Positions 27,601-36,625 are shown, counted from the first letter of the stretch. The stretch: DNA of 64,000 nt from Rhizobium mesosinicum (GCF_019511345.1 NZ_JAEUAK010000010.1:62001-126000), one strand, 5' to 3'. Translations and numbers: made by a program. Notes: a model not told the origin generated them from the letters alone.

Positions 27601-27799
27601 GGATTGGCGGTCGATAGGCATCATCGATGATCCCAGCGATGCGGCGGCGCTTTTCAAACACCAATGGCCATACCGCCTCGTTCACCGGTCCCGCTTCGTC
27701 CTCGAGGAATATGACACCCTTGGCCGACCCCGGCATCTGCCACATGCCGGAGGAGAGCGCCTTGAAAACATCCTCCGGCAGGCCAAGCCTTGCCGACAT
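27515..27799 (-). CDS. Small uncharacterised protein (uncertain)
   Basis: A 94-residue frame starts MSARLGLPEDVFKALSSGMWQ with a strong ribosome site (GGGAGG seven bases upstream). The first ~70 residues look like normal protein (SAKGVIFLEDEAGPVNEAVWPLVFEKRRRIAGIIDDAYR). The last part is Arg/Thr/Ser-rich and overlaps the convergent gene, so the true end may have been lost. The frame is open further upstream to 28087. I do not recognise it. No other gene is evident between 27601 and 28035. Confidence 0.35.
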   Translation of the reverse strand: MSARLGLPEDVFKALSSGMWQMPGSAKGVIFLEDEAGPVNEAVWPLVFEKRRRIAGIIDDAYRPPIPTAAGLRSRTRPTRSTRSQHRQRLDQPL

Positions 27800-28035
27800 C
27801 GCAGATCCTCCCTTGGCGCGATGGCATGTGACGGTCCGCAGAGGGCGACCTTGTCCCTCACCATTTCGGCAATACCATAGTATGATGTGCTTGGTGCCAG
27901 TTTCCGGTAAGCTCAGCTTCACGCGGTCGGGCATCAGGCAAAGTGACAGGGTGCGATGCACCTGTGCCGGGTCGTTTTGAGATAGATCGACAACGTCCGT
28001 CGGTTCGGACGTAGCTGACCAGAGTTGACGGGAAA

Positions 28036-29208
28036 ATGAACGGGGGCAGTTTGAAGTGTCATCGGTCTCTCCGCTGGGTGGTCGCATACGGATTGTTTGG
28101 CGCGCCGCGTGCCGGAGCGTCGATAGCCTTTGCTATGGCAGCTATTTCGATCACTGGTAATGCAGCGGGCGGCGCTACAGCGCTCGCTGCTATGACCGCC
28201 GCACAACTGGCAGGAGCTATACCCGTTGCCAGGCTGGGACGCGGATCAAACTCGATCGCCTATTTTAAGATCCTCATTGTCATCAGGACCATGGCGCTAT
28301 TCGGATGCGCCGCAGCGTGCAGCGCGAGGGCGCCCTACTCAGTTTTCATTGCTGCGGCAGTTGCATCCGGGCTGGTGCAAGGAGCAGCCTTCGGCCATCT
28401 GCGCAATGCAGCGAATTACTTGGTCGTACCGACACAAATGACCAGATTCCTTTCATTTGGAGCTTTCGCAACCGAACTTACTTTTCTAGTCACGCCGATT
28501 CTGGCGGCGGCGTTGGGGACCGTCTCCGCATCATTGGCGATAGCTGCTGTCGCGGCTCTGGGTGCGCTTCCTGCCTTCATCTTGCCGTCAGCCCCGGCCG
28601 CCGACGCGAAGGCCGAGGAGGCTGAGAAGAGAAAAGCGATATCTCCAGATGTCCTTATTTGGTTTGCGTGCGCTTGCGCCAGTTCCGCCGCAATCAGTGC
28701 GGTCGAGGTTGGCGCGGTATCGCTTGCGATGGGATTTGGGCTCCAAGCGGGATACGGAGCAGTGTTCACTGGAACCTTGTGTGCGGCTTCCCTGATTGGC
28801 GCCATTGGAAATAGCTTTCTTAACCGAACTTTTTCGAGGCACCAGGTCGCCGGAATGCTGGCGGCGATCGTCATAGGTATCGCGCTCGTACTTCAAAATT
28901 CCTTTGGGTTATCAATCGTCGGCTGCGCGTTGGTGGGACTATTTGCCCCGTCACTCGGTATTCACTACTCTTTGCAGATCAACAGATTGGCAAGGCCCGA
29001 AATGAGGGCTGAAAGGTTTTCGGCGCTGAAGATATCCACCTCGGTTGGGACGATATTGGCCTCATCGATGCTTGGTTGGACATCTGTCTCTTTAACGCTG
29101 ACCGCAGCGATATGGTTGCTCCTTTTTGTGCTGGGAGTGATTTCAGTGCAGGACTTGATCGTCGGGCGGCGCCTGTCCACGGCGCGCACGCAGAGCCTAC
29201 CAGATTAG
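28036..29208 (+). CDS. MFS-like transporter
   Basis: The 390-residue protein is a polytopic membrane protein with about eleven hydrophobic helices and a central cytoplasmic loop (APAADAKAEEAEKRKAISPD), the layout of a major facilitator with two six-helix halves. The usual GRxxDRxGRR loop is replaced by VARLGRGSNS, so it is a divergent member. Substrate unknown. It stands 54 bases upstream of a large PAS kinase on the same strand and could be co-transcribed with it, exporting or importing the signal compound. Confidence 0.65.
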   Translation: MNGGSLKCHRSLRWVVAYGLFGAPRAGASIAFAMAAISITGNAAGGATALAAMTAAQLAGAIPVARLGRGSNSIAYFKILIVIRTMALFGCAAACSARAPYSVFIAAAVASGLVQGAAFGHLRNAANYLVVPTQMTRFLSFGAFATELTFLVTPILAAALGTVSASLAIAAVAALGALPAFILPSAPAADAKAEEAEKRKAISPDVLIWFACACASSAAISAVEVGAVSLAMGFGLQAGYGAVFTGTLCAASLIGAIGNSFLNRTFSRHQVAGMLAAIVIGIALVLQNSFGLSIVGCALVGLFAPSLGIHYSLQINRLARPEMRAERFSALKISTSVGTILASSMLGWTSVSLTLTAAIWLLLFVLGVISVQDLIVGRRLSTARTQSLPD

Positions 29209-29262
29209 CCAAAGCGCCAAATGCCCGGCGAGAGCGGGCAAGGAAGGTAACGGGACGGCCGG

Positions 29263-31677
29263 ATGTCCATTTCACTCAACGAGGAGGTAACCCCGATTGA
29301 GCCCGATGCGGCGCTGATCCTGGACCACCTGCCGGGTCTGGTCTGGACGACCGACGAAACGGGCACGATCTCATACTGCAACTCCCGTTTTGGAGAATAT
29401 GCTGGTATAGATTTCGGCTTGAGCCACCCATCACACTGGGCGAGAGTTTTACATCCGGATGATGCAGTCTTCGCGGTACAGTACGGGCAAAATGCGCGAC
29501 GGACCAAGCGGCGCAGGGTGATCAATGCCCGTTTGCGACGAAAAGATGGAGAGTTCAGGTGGTTCGAACTTGCTGGGTCGCCGCTAGCGGATGATGGAAG
29601 GATCTGCTGGCTCGCGACAGAACGCCGTGAGAGCGCTAACGACCGAACCCAAGAGGACATAGAAGGCGGGTTTCGGCGCTTCCTCAATTCGTTGTCGCTT
29701 TCAGCGCTGCTGATCAGCCCTGGTTTGGAACTAGAGTTTGCCAATCAAGCGGCGTTGCGTTGGTACGGCTTTCTGCCTGAGAGTTCGGCGCAGGAGGCCT
29801 CGGCCGATAGGGAGCCGAGGAAACTCGACGAGATCCTGCTTCCGCTCAAGGCATACATGGAGGGAGAGCAAACACCGGTCTTCTCGTACCAAGCACAGCA
29901 TGCCGACGGCACACTGCGGTGGCTTGAGGCTCAAGTCGTGCCGGTTATCGAGAAGTCAGGCGAACTAACGAACTACTGCGTACTTCAGAACGACGTTCAG
30001 GACTCTCGCGATGCCGCCTACCTACTCGGGAAGGAAATGGAGATGCTCGACATGGTGGCCCGGGGGACACCATCAGCAAGCGTCCTCCAAAAGCTCTGCA
30101 ATGTCGTCGAAGATCTGATCCCGGATCTCTTTTGCTGTTTTCTCGAGCTGTCGCTCGATCGCAAATTTTTTCGAATGGGCGCGGCTCCGCGGTTGCCAAG
30201 CGAATTCCGAGAGATCTTCGACCAAAAGAGCGTGGCGTCGGACAAGAATGCGTGCTCGTTCGCAGCGCTCACAAAGAAGGCGGTTGAAATCCAAAACCTG
30301 CTCGAAAGCGATTATCGCCACACGTCGATGGGCCAGTTCATGTTGGCGAACAGGCTCAATTACTGCCACGCAATTCCTATTCTCTCGCCCTATGGGAACA
30401 CGGCTGGGATCTTTGCCATCCTCCGTCATCAATATACCGAACTTAAACCTCGCGAACGGCAGATTGTCGACCGAGCAGCGCATATCGCAGGGATTTCCAT
30501 AGACAGGACCCGCCATGAAGAAGCGCTAGTAAAGCGTGAGACCCAGTTCAAGCGGAGCCAGGCGCAGCTCGTCGCAGCGCAGCGGATCAGTTCGACAGGT
30601 AGCTTCACATCGGACGTCCAGCGGGACGAGAATATCTGGTCTGAGGAATTTTATCGAATCTTCGATCTCGATCCTGAGGTCGAGCCGAGCATCGATGCGG
30701 TCAGGGAGCGGATCCATCCGGAAGACCTGGAACTTTTCGACGTCGAGATGCAAAGGGGGCTTGCCGGCGAAGGCTCCGATTTTGTCTTTCGGATCATCAG
30801 GACAGACGCCTCCGTCAGGTTCATTCGCGGACTTGCCAAAGTAACACATTATATCGGTGACCATCCGGTTTTCATGGGGACTGTACAGGACATCACCGAA
30901 ACGAAACGGGCAGAAGACGCTATCCGACGTAGTGAGGAAGCTCTGTTAAAAGCGCGAGAAGAACTTGCCTACGTTTCACGCGCGATGACGATAAGTGCGT
31001 TGACGACATCCATCGCGCACGAGGTGAGCCAACCGCTATCGGGCATTCTCGCCAATGCCAACGCGTGTGTTCGCCTACTGGCGCTCGATCCGCCGGACAT
31101 CGCCTCCGCGGCAGACACTGCACGGAGAACAATCCGGGACACCATGCGCGCAACCGAAGTCGTTAAGCGCCTTCGGGCTATGTTTAAACGGCAATCTCCG
31201 ACTATGGAGGACATCGACCTCAATGAAATTGCTCGCGAAGTAATCGCATTGTCGGCGAGAGACATGCGGGAGAGATCTATCGTCCTCGAGTCTAGGTTGG
31301 CATCTGGACTACCTTCTGTCAGAGGCGATCGTATTCAGCTCCAGCAGGTCATCTTGAACCTGGTCCTGAACGGGATCGAAGCCATGGCTGAGATCGAGGG
31401 GTGGCCCCGCCGTCTGCTTGTGCTGACTTCACGAGAGGAGGACATGCTCACCTTGTCGATCGTGGATGCGGGCGTCGGCATCGCCGCGGACTCTGCGGAG
31501 AGGCTGTTTGAACCTTTCTTCACGACAAAGCGTAACGGAATGGGAATCGGACTTTCTGTCAGCCGGTCGATTATCGAAAACCACGGAGGCCACATGTGGG
31601 CGACGCCCAACGATGGACCTGGCACAACGGTAGCCTTTTCGATTCCAAGATCCCCTCCCTTAGCCCAGAGCGTTTAA
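29263..31677 (+). CDS. Hybrid-input PAS-GAF-PAS sensor histidine kinase
   Basis: The 804-residue protein is apparently soluble. In order it has a PAS domain (~14-125), a second weak PAS (~140-250), a GAF domain (~260-420), a PAS_3-type domain (~440-560), a HisKA domain with phospho-acceptor His586 in TTSIAHEVSQPLSGIL, and a HATPase_c domain with N-box QLQQVILNLVLNGIEAM, DAGVGI and GMGIGLSVSRSIIENHGG. It has no membrane helices, so the ligand or redox cue is cytoplasmic. No receiver gene follows; the nearest DNA-binding regulator is 7 kb away. No copy of the shared promoter element was found upstream. Confidence 0.9.
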   Translation: MSISLNEEVTPIEPDAALILDHLPGLVWTTDETGTISYCNSRFGEYAGIDFGLSHPSHWARVLHPDDAVFAVQYGQNARRTKRRRVINARLRRKDGEFRWFELAGSPLADDGRICWLATERRESANDRTQEDIEGGFRRFLNSLSLSALLISPGLELEFANQAALRWYGFLPESSAQEASADREPRKLDEILLPLKAYMEGEQTPVFSYQAQHADGTLRWLEAQVVPVIEKSGELTNYCVLQNDVQDSRDAAYLLGKEMEMLDMVARGTPSASVLQKLCNVVEDLIPDLFCCFLELSLDRKFFRMGAAPRLPSEFREIFDQKSVASDKNACSFAALTKKAVEIQNLLESDYRHTSMGQFMLANRLNYCHAIPILSPYGNTAGIFAILRHQYTELKPRERQIVDRAAHIAGISIDRTRHEEALVKRETQFKRSQAQLVAAQRISSTGSFTSDVQRDENIWSEEFYRIFDLDPEVEPSIDAVRERIHPEDLELFDVEMQRGLAGEGSDFVFRIIRTDASVRFIRGLAKVTHYIGDHPVFMGTVQDITETKRAEDAIRRSEEALLKAREELAYVSRAMTISALTTSIAHEVSQPLSGILANANACVRLLALDPPDIASAADTARRTIRDTMRATEVVKRLRAMFKRQSPTMEDIDLNEIAREVIALSARDMRERSIVLESRLASGLPSVRGDRIQLQQVILNLVLNGIEAMAEIEGWPRRLLVLTSREEDMLTLSIVDAGVGIAADSAERLFEPFFTTKRNGMGIGLSVSRSIIENHGGHMWATPNDGPGTTVAFSIPRSPPLAQSV

Positions 31678-32067
31678 CTATCCCGATCACTGCTCCGCCA
31701 CGCGGAATTCAGACAATAACAAGAGGCATCATGGTGATGGGCCAAACAAGACCGCGGAATTTGCCATCTCGGTCGCCGACGCCACAGATTGCGACCTGGG
31801 GGTTCTATTTGATGATCCTTGCCAGGCAGTGGACTTAAAGTTCGAACAGGGCAGGATCATATCAAAGGCATCGAGAACGCACCCTGTGCCCCATTTGAAA
31901 AGCTCCAGATATCAGGGGCTGGCCGCAAACGCCGCCCGGAGGGACTGGGAGCGTTCTCGAACTCAAAGCTTTCATTATTTCTCGGCACTCCGGTTCTTGC
32001 TGATTTGGCATCGGGATTGGCTAAGGGCTGCGGAGAACGTCCGGTGGCCTCAAGAGCTGATCGGTAG
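31678..32067. other. 390-base gap, no recognisable gene
   Basis: The region between the kinase and the convergent DJ-1-like gene has one open stretch around 31690-31850 that reads like protein (AEFAISVADATDCDLGVLFDD) but lacks a start with a ribosome site. It may be gene debris. No terminator or shared element was found. Confidence 0.4.
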
Positions 32068-32766
32068 TCACGCCGCGGTTGAGGCGTGGCCACTTGTAAG
32101 CAGCTTCACCAGGTGCTGCGCGCCTGCTGTAGAGGATGCTGGGTTTTGTCCCGTGATAAGGCGACCGTCGGTGATAGCGAAGCTCTCCCAATTTCCTCTC
32201 TTTTCGTAGAGGCCGCCGAGCCGCGTAAGTTCATCCTCTACGAGGAACGGAACGACCTTCGTGAGTTGAACTTCTTCCTCCTCTGTATTGGTAAAGCCCG
32301 TCACGCGCTTGCCCTTCACGATAGGAGCGCCTTTGTAGGTAACCCGATGCAGAACGCCAGGTGCATGACACACCGCCGCGACCGGCTTTCCGGCATTGTA
32401 GAAGGCCTCGATCAGGGTGATCGAATCCTGATCCTCTGCCAGATCCCACATCGGGCCGTGGCCGCCGGGATAGAATACGGCGTCGAACTCTTCCGACCGC
32501 ATGTCCTTTAGCAGCTTTGTGTGGGCGAACACTTTTTGGGCTTCAGGATCCTCTTTGAAGCGGGCCATCGCGGGTGTCTGGTTCTCAGGGAGATCGCTCT
32601 TAGGATCGACCGGCGGCTGTCCTCCTTTAGGTGACGCAAGAGTAAGGTCAATACCGGCGTCACGGAACACATAATAAGGAGCGGCGCCTTCCTCGAGCCA
32701 GAAGCCGGTCTTGCGCCCCGTGTCGCCGAGCGTGTCATGAGAGGTGAAAACCATTAGTATCTTCAT
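32068..32766 (-). CDS. DJ-1/PfpI-family protein, Hsp31/glyoxalase III-like
   Basis: The 232-residue protein has the class I glutamine-amidotransferase-like fold of the Hsp31 branch: MKILMVFTSHDTLGDTGRKTGFWLEE, DAVFYPGGHGPMWDLAED, and the nucleophile elbow PVAAVCHAPGVL with Cys133. Members degrade methylglyoxal without cofactors or act as protein deglycases or chaperones; which applies here is unknown. A copy of the shared promoter element lies 74 bases upstream on the same strand. Aldehyde or electrophile defence fits the surrounding enzymes. Confidence 0.88.
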   Translation of the reverse strand: MKILMVFTSHDTLGDTGRKTGFWLEEGAAPYYVFRDAGIDLTLASPKGGQPPVDPKSDLPENQTPAMARFKEDPEAQKVFAHTKLLKDMRSEEFDAVFYPGGHGPMWDLAEDQDSITLIEAFYNAGKPVAAVCHAPGVLHRVTYKGAPIVKGKRVTGFTNTEEEEVQLTKVVPFLVEDELTRLGGLYEKRGNWESFAITDGRLITGQNPASSTAGAQHLVKLLTSGHASTAA

Positions 32767-32839
32767 CCGAAAATCTCCTTCCAGGTTAATCAGCCGAAAG
32801 AGCTGCGCCGGAGACTATGCTCTCGATGGATCGATGGTG

Positions 32840-32866
32840 CAGTTGAACATTGGTATTGGCGATACC
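32840..32866 (-). promoter_or_regulatory. Shared promoter element, copy A
   Basis: On the minus strand GGTATCGCCAATACC is followed by AATGTTCAACTG, with TTCAAC (32847-32842) in the -10 position. It drives the DJ-1-like gene. The left flank extends the inverted repeat to TTGGTAT/ATACCAA. Confidence 0.75.
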
Positions 32867-32880
32867 AAGGTATTGGATGC

Positions 32881-33208
32881 AGCTTCACTACAAGATCAAA
32901 GAGGCGCTTTTACCGAGTTTAAAAGTGACCACAAACTTGCTCCCAAGCGTAAATGCGCGCGTCTACAGCCGTTCAGGGTTCGCGACCTACTGGAAGAAAA
33001 GTGCCCTGTACTGGGAACGCCCACCAAGAGGAAAACGCGCAGTCAGATAGCAACTGCACCAGCCTGATACCATCGTGATTTAGGGGGGCGTGTCGCACAT
33101 GTTGCTCGTGCAGGAAACCTGTGAGTGACCTGACCTGGAGTTAAGCACCTTACCCGGCGACCAAGAAATCCCAGTTGACGACCACCGTTTCCTGCACCCA
33201 GAGCGGCC
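32881..33208. other. Gap with an orphan element copy
   Basis: No gene is supported here. A plus-strand GATACCATCGTGATTTAG at about 33066-33083 matches the shared element's right half but no plus-strand gene follows, so it may mark a lost gene. Bases 33110-33208 hold codons that would extend the small minus-strand ORF next door if a one-base shift is allowed. Confidence 0.4.
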
Positions 33209-33352
33209 TCACGCGGCTCTTGCGCCTTTTTTAGAAAGACGGAGGGCCTTCTCGAACCGATCCGAGCAGCGCTCGGGGTGATAGCTCGCGCCGTAAACCT
33301 TCAGGAGAGCGCCGAGCGCGGCACGCCGCTGCCTGGCCTCGGTGTCACGCAT
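33209..33352 (-). CDS. Small ORF overlapping the VOC gene stop (uncertain)
   Basis: A 47-residue frame (MRDTEARQRRAALGALLKVY and on) starts inside the last codons of the VOC gene, an arrangement typical of translational coupling. Codon use looks coding. It ends at an A6 run; a one-base shift there would continue into RPLWVQETVVVNWDFLVAG, so the gene may be frameshifted. Function unknown. Confidence 0.3.
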   Translation of the reverse strand: MRDTEARQRRAALGALLKVYGASYHPERCSDRFEKALRLSKKGARAA

Positions 33353-33917
33353 TCGTGGCGGGGCCTGAGACGCCCCAAACTGCTTCATAAAGCTGCGTAG
33401 TGAAGCGGGTGTCACCTATTGCGCCCGGAAGCCGTGCTGTGACCTCCTGGACTGTCCAAACGTTTCCGTCCGGATCGGAAAACGTGAAATACGACGCATA
33501 GCTTTTCCGATCCGGATTGGGTCCAAGAACAATCCCCTTGCCGTTCGAATGATGGAATATCCCACCGACGTCGTGGAAGGGCTCGCTGGCAGCCACGCCT
33601 CGGCATAGCAGATCGGTCCTGGCAGCCTCGATGTCGGCGACCACGAGATGCATTCCCTGGGCGGAGCCGGGAGCCGCCAGTGTTATGTTCGTTCCGAACA
33701 TAATCGCGCAACCCGATCCAGGAGGGCTCATCTGAACGATGCGATAGTCGTCTCCTACGGAGTGATCGATGTCGACTTGCCAGCCGATACTCTCGTAGAA
33801 TTTCCGAGCGCGGTCGGAGTCCGACACAGATATTACGAGGAGTTCGAGGTTCATCCTAACTGGAGCGTTCTCTGGCGCGGCTTGGATGACTTTCGTTTCG
33901 AGTTCAAGATGGTTCAT
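33345..33917 (-). CDS. VOC-superfamily (glyoxalase-like) protein
   Basis: The 190-residue protein has two beta-alpha-beta-beta-beta units of the vicinal oxygen chelate fold: MNLELLVISVSDSDRARKFYESIGWQVDI and MHLVVADIEAARTDLLCRGV, ending SYFTFSDPDGNVWTVQEVTARLPG. It is a clear paralogue of the VOC protein at 47982. Such proteins include glyoxalases, dioxygenases and resistance proteins, and the activity cannot be assigned. AAGGAGCC precedes the ATG. A shared promoter element lies about 75 bases upstream. Confidence 0.85.
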   Translation of the reverse strand: MNHLELETKVIQAAPENAPVRMNLELLVISVSDSDRARKFYESIGWQVDIDHSVGDDYRIVQMSPPGSGCAIMFGTNITLAAPGSAQGMHLVVADIEAARTDLLCRGVAASEPFHDVGGIFHHSNGKGIVLGPNPDRKSYASYFTFSDPDGNVWTVQEVTARLPGAIGDTRFTTQLYEAVWGVSGPATNA

Positions 33918-33992
33918 GTTCCGGCTCCTTAGTGTAAGTCGCCGTCGATCAGCCGGCGACGTGACTGAGGTAACCATCATCTTGTTCCGGAA

Positions 33993-34019
33993 CCATTGGA
34001 CCATAGTGTCGCCGATACT
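33993..34019 (-). promoter_or_regulatory. Shared promoter element, copy B
   Basis: On the minus strand AGTATCGGCGACACTATGG runs into TCCAATGG. The flanks make a wider inverted repeat, ACCATAGT facing ACTATGGT. The -10-like hexamer is TCCAAT. It points at the VOC gene. Confidence 0.75.
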
Positions 34020-34082
34020 ATGGTCTGTTGCACCTTCGCGAGCCGGAGAAGGACGGGGAGTATGGCTCCCGTTTTTCGATTC

Positions 34083-34445
34083 TCAACTTTCGGTGGAGTC
34101 ATCAAGCTCCAGTATCGCCGCTGCCTGCAGCGCCGCCGGATCGTTCTTGGCATGCAGGTAATTGAGAAGCGAAGTCAACGACGGATCGGTCATCTCCGTA
34201 GGCATAAGTATGCCAGTGGAGTTCATCTCATCACGGCCGACAGCACCGTCGGCGTCGTGGTCCAGCCGCTGCTTCATATCCACCTTTGGACGGCCGCTGT
34301 CATCAACGGCAACTCCAGTCATCAGTATTTGATTGAAGTTCTCAAGTTCCTGCCCAATCAGCTTACCGTCCCCATTGCGATCGAACTTGGTGAAAGCGTT
34401 GTTGAGCATCTGGGTGAGAGGTGAAACGTCATTCGCAGTCGTCAT
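34083..34445 (-). CDS. EF-hand calcium-binding protein
   Basis: The 120-residue protein has two EF-hand loops, DRNGDGKLIGQE and DHDADGAVGRDE, each with Asp at positions 1, 3 and 5 and Glu at 12. Another helical part follows (MTDPSLTSLLNYLHAKNDPAALQAAAILEL). There is no signal peptide, so it is probably a cytoplasmic calcium sensor or buffer. The ATG at 34445 is used; the upstream extension looks non-coding. It has no obvious functional tie to its neighbours. Confidence 0.75.
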   Translation of the reverse strand: MTTANDVSPLTQMLNNAFTKFDRNGDGKLIGQELENFNQILMTGVAVDDSGRPKVDMKQRLDHDADGAVGRDEMNSTGILMPTEMTDPSLTSLLNYLHAKNDPAALQAAAILELDDSTES

Positions 34446-34577
34446 GAAATCCCCAACATCTACTTGTAAATCGCGCATTCGGACGCGCAAGGTACTCTGT
34501 GGGCCGGCAAGCTTGAGTGTGCCTTGAGAGCTTAGCCAAGCCCGCGCTAGGTCAGCGGATGCATGGAATGGTCCATC

Positions 34578-34790
34578 TCAACATCTCGCTCTGAGGATTT
34601 CTTGAAGCCGCTGCAGGGTCGGAACTCCTGACTGGAGCCACCGAATGAGGTCCCGCGCCACGGCCTCCGCTTCCTCGCTCTTTCTGTCGCAGCGTCGAGC
34701 TTCACAGTATTCCCTGAGGACGTCTGCGGCTATCGACACCTCCTCCGGCATCAGCGGCCGGAGGCACGGCCTATCGGTTGGGCTTTGCAC
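34578..34790 (-). CDS. Small conserved-looking helical protein
   Basis: A 70-residue, mostly helical protein (EEVSIAADVLREYCEARRC, then EEAEAVARDLIRWLQSGVPT) starting at a GTG with GAGG upstream. A second start, ATG at codon 14, is possible. It lies 21 bases downstream of the small membrane protein gene and is likely co-transcribed. I do not recognise a family with known function. Confidence 0.5.
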   Translation of the reverse strand: MQSPTDRPCLRPLMPEEVSIAADVLREYCEARRCDRKSEEAEAVARDLIRWLQSGVPTLQRLQEILRARC

Positions 34791-34811
34791 GATCGTATTT
34801 ACCTCAATAGG

Positions 34812-34994
34812 TCAAGTGGCATCCGACAGACCGACGCTCGCTCCAGAACCGACGGAAGCAGATGGCACCCAGACACGCGTCGGTGCTCGTCGATCGCTGA
34901 TGGCAATCAGGACCCCGACGATCGCCACCATGGCAATTACGATCACAACAAGCGGAAAGCTTGAGCCAGTATGTTCTTGGTCTCGGTAGGTCAT
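34812..34994 (-). CDS. Small single-pass membrane protein
   Basis: The 60-residue protein has a short polar N-terminus (MTYRDQEHTGSS), one strong membrane helix (FPLVVIVIAMVAIVGVLIAI), and a soluble tail of about 27 residues. GGGAGCAGAAG precedes the ATG, and a copy of the shared promoter element lies 80 bases upstream on the same strand, which supports it as a real gene. Function unknown; it may anchor or modulate a partner. Confidence 0.6.
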   Translation of the reverse strand: MTYRDQEHTGSSFPLVVIVIAMVAIVGVLIAISDRRAPTRVWVPSASVGSGASVGLSDAT

Positions 34995-35071
34995 CTTCTG
35001 CTCCCGATTTCTGGCCGCGACTGATCCGCAGCCGCCGGCTAGCGGAGACTATGTCGGGGGACAACCAGGAA

Positions 35072-35099
35072 GGCAGTGCACCTTGGTATAGGCGATACG
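35072..35099 (-). promoter_or_regulatory. Shared promoter element, copy C
   Basis: On the minus strand CGTATCGCCTATACCAAGG runs into TGCACTGCC, with TGCACT (35080-35075) as the -10-like hexamer. It drives the small membrane protein gene and abuts copy D on the other strand. Confidence 0.65.
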
Positions 35100-35128
35100 T
35101 TTGTATAGGCGATACCATCGTGCAGTAG
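35100..35128 (+). promoter_or_regulatory. Shared promoter element, copy D
   Basis: TTTGTATAGGCGATACCATC runs into GTGCAGTAG, with TGCAGT (35121-35126) as the -10-like hexamer. It points to the Tat-exported hydrolase at 35269, leaving a leader of about 135 bases in which I see no gene. Confidence 0.75.
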
Positions 35129-35268
35129 CGCGCTACACGGGTCAGTCTCAATGTCCCCGGATACGGATCCGCGACGGATATCGATACGGAAGGTCAGCGC
35201 AATGCTCTCCGAATCTGGATCGTGAACGCAGCCTAGCAGATGAGCAATCACCACCGGAGACTGGCGCA

Positions 35269-36318
35269 ATGTCAAATTTCGTACCCGCAAATCTCACACG
35301 CCGATCGTTTGGCAGCGTTGCACTCGCCATTACCGCCGCGGGTGTCCTCGGTGAAAAGGTGGCCGAAGCCTCTCAGGCGACGACGCGTATGGACTTACCA
35401 ACGGCTGCTACCGGAGCCATACTCGAAGCAAACAAGAGCATCGAGGCAGGGGACTTGCTTGTCTCCTATGCCGACCTGGGACCAGCGACCGGATCACCAG
35501 TCTTGCTGCTGCACGGCTGGCCCTACGACATCAACAGCTTCGCCCAGGTTGCACCGCTGCTTGCCGACCGAGGCCACCGCGTCATCGTTCCCTTCCTCAG
35601 GGGCTACGGGGGCACGCGCTTCCTATCAAGTGAAACGAAACGCAATGGCCAGCAGGCGGCAATCGCAGTCGATACCATCAAGCTGATGGATGCGTTGGGG
35701 ATAAACCAGGCTACTATCGCAGGCTTCGACTGGGGAGCGAGGACGGCCGACATAGTTGCCGCTCTTTGGCCGGAACGCTGCAGGGCTCTGGTGTCAGTCA
35801 GCGGATACCTGATCGGAAGCCAGAGCGCAGGCAGGATGCCGCTGCCGCCGTCTGCCGAACTTCAGTGGTGGTATCAGTATTACTTTGCTACCGATCGGGG
35901 CCAGGAGGGCTACAAGAAATACACGAGCGATTTCGCCAAACTCATCTGGCATCTGGCCTCCCCGAGTTGGGATTTTGACGACCAGACGTTTGAGAGGAGC
36001 GCTGCCGCTTTCGTTAATCCCGACCATATCGAGATCGTAATCCACAATTACCGCTGGCGCCTTGGATTGGCACCCGGCGAGGATCGGTTCGACGAGTACG
36101 AGGCGGAGCTAGCAAAGGCGCCCGACATCTCGGTCCCGACAATCACACTCGAAGGCGACGCGAACGGGGCACCGCACCCAGATCCGAAGGCCTACGCCTT
36201 GAAGTTCCAGGCGAAATATGAGCACCGCCTCATCGCAGGGGGGATCGGTCACAACCTCCCGCAACAAGCCCCGGAAGCTTTCGCTCGGGCCGTAGCCGAT
36301 GTGGACGGCTGGGCGTAG
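35269..36318 (+). CDS. Tat-exported alpha/beta hydrolase, epoxide hydrolase/dehalogenase-like
   Basis: The 349-residue protein starts with a twin-arginine signal (NLTRRSFGSVALAITAAG), so it is folded before export. The hydrolase domain has the oxyanion motif LLHGWPYD (82-85), Asp154 as nucleophile in AGFDWGAR, and a C-terminal His in GGIGHNLPQQAP. An Asp nucleophile places it with haloalkane dehalogenases, epoxide hydrolases and fluoroacetate dehalogenases. The ATG at 35269 has GGAG ten bases before it. A cytoplasmic-looking longer frame upstream is not supported. Confidence 0.88.
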   Translation: MSNFVPANLTRRSFGSVALAITAAGVLGEKVAEASQATTRMDLPTAATGAILEANKSIEAGDLLVSYADLGPATGSPVLLLHGWPYDINSFAQVAPLLADRGHRVIVPFLRGYGGTRFLSSETKRNGQQAAIAVDTIKLMDALGINQATIAGFDWGARTADIVAALWPERCRALVSVSGYLIGSQSAGRMPLPPSAELQWWYQYYFATDRGQEGYKKYTSDFAKLIWHLASPSWDFDDQTFERSAAAFVNPDHIEIVIHNYRWRLGLAPGEDRFDEYEAELAKAPDISVPTITLEGDANGAPHPDPKAYALKFQAKYEHRLIAGGIGHNLPQQAPEAFARAVADVDGWA

Positions 36319-36625
36319 CTACCGACATCGGCGCAGACACAACCTCGAGGCTTTCAGGGAGCGCGCATCAATCGACAAGTTCATAGCGCGTCGGTTTGTG
36401 CTCGACGCCTGTTCGATGGCGACCCATCAAAATCCACATATCGAATCCTTCGATGAAATCGATCAGAAAATGCCGGCTAGTGCGATGCCCGCTGGTCGTG
36501 TGATGGTGGAAGCACTTTTAGATAGCACCGCTCCCTCTGTGACTGCACGGCGGCTAGCGTCCCTATGCGGGAAGAATGTTTCAGTAAGGCGACACCACCA
36601 GCTCAACCCCGGAAAGGAACGATGA
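36319..36625. other. 307-base gap, nothing recognised
   Basis: No gene, hairpin or good shared element was seen. A weak CGACACCACC near 36585 is too far from consensus to count. Confidence 0.4.

Noticed and set aside
36570..36600. A weak match (CGACACCACC) to the shared element upstream of the LLM monooxygenase
   Set aside because: Neither the left arm nor the TRCAAT hexamer is present.
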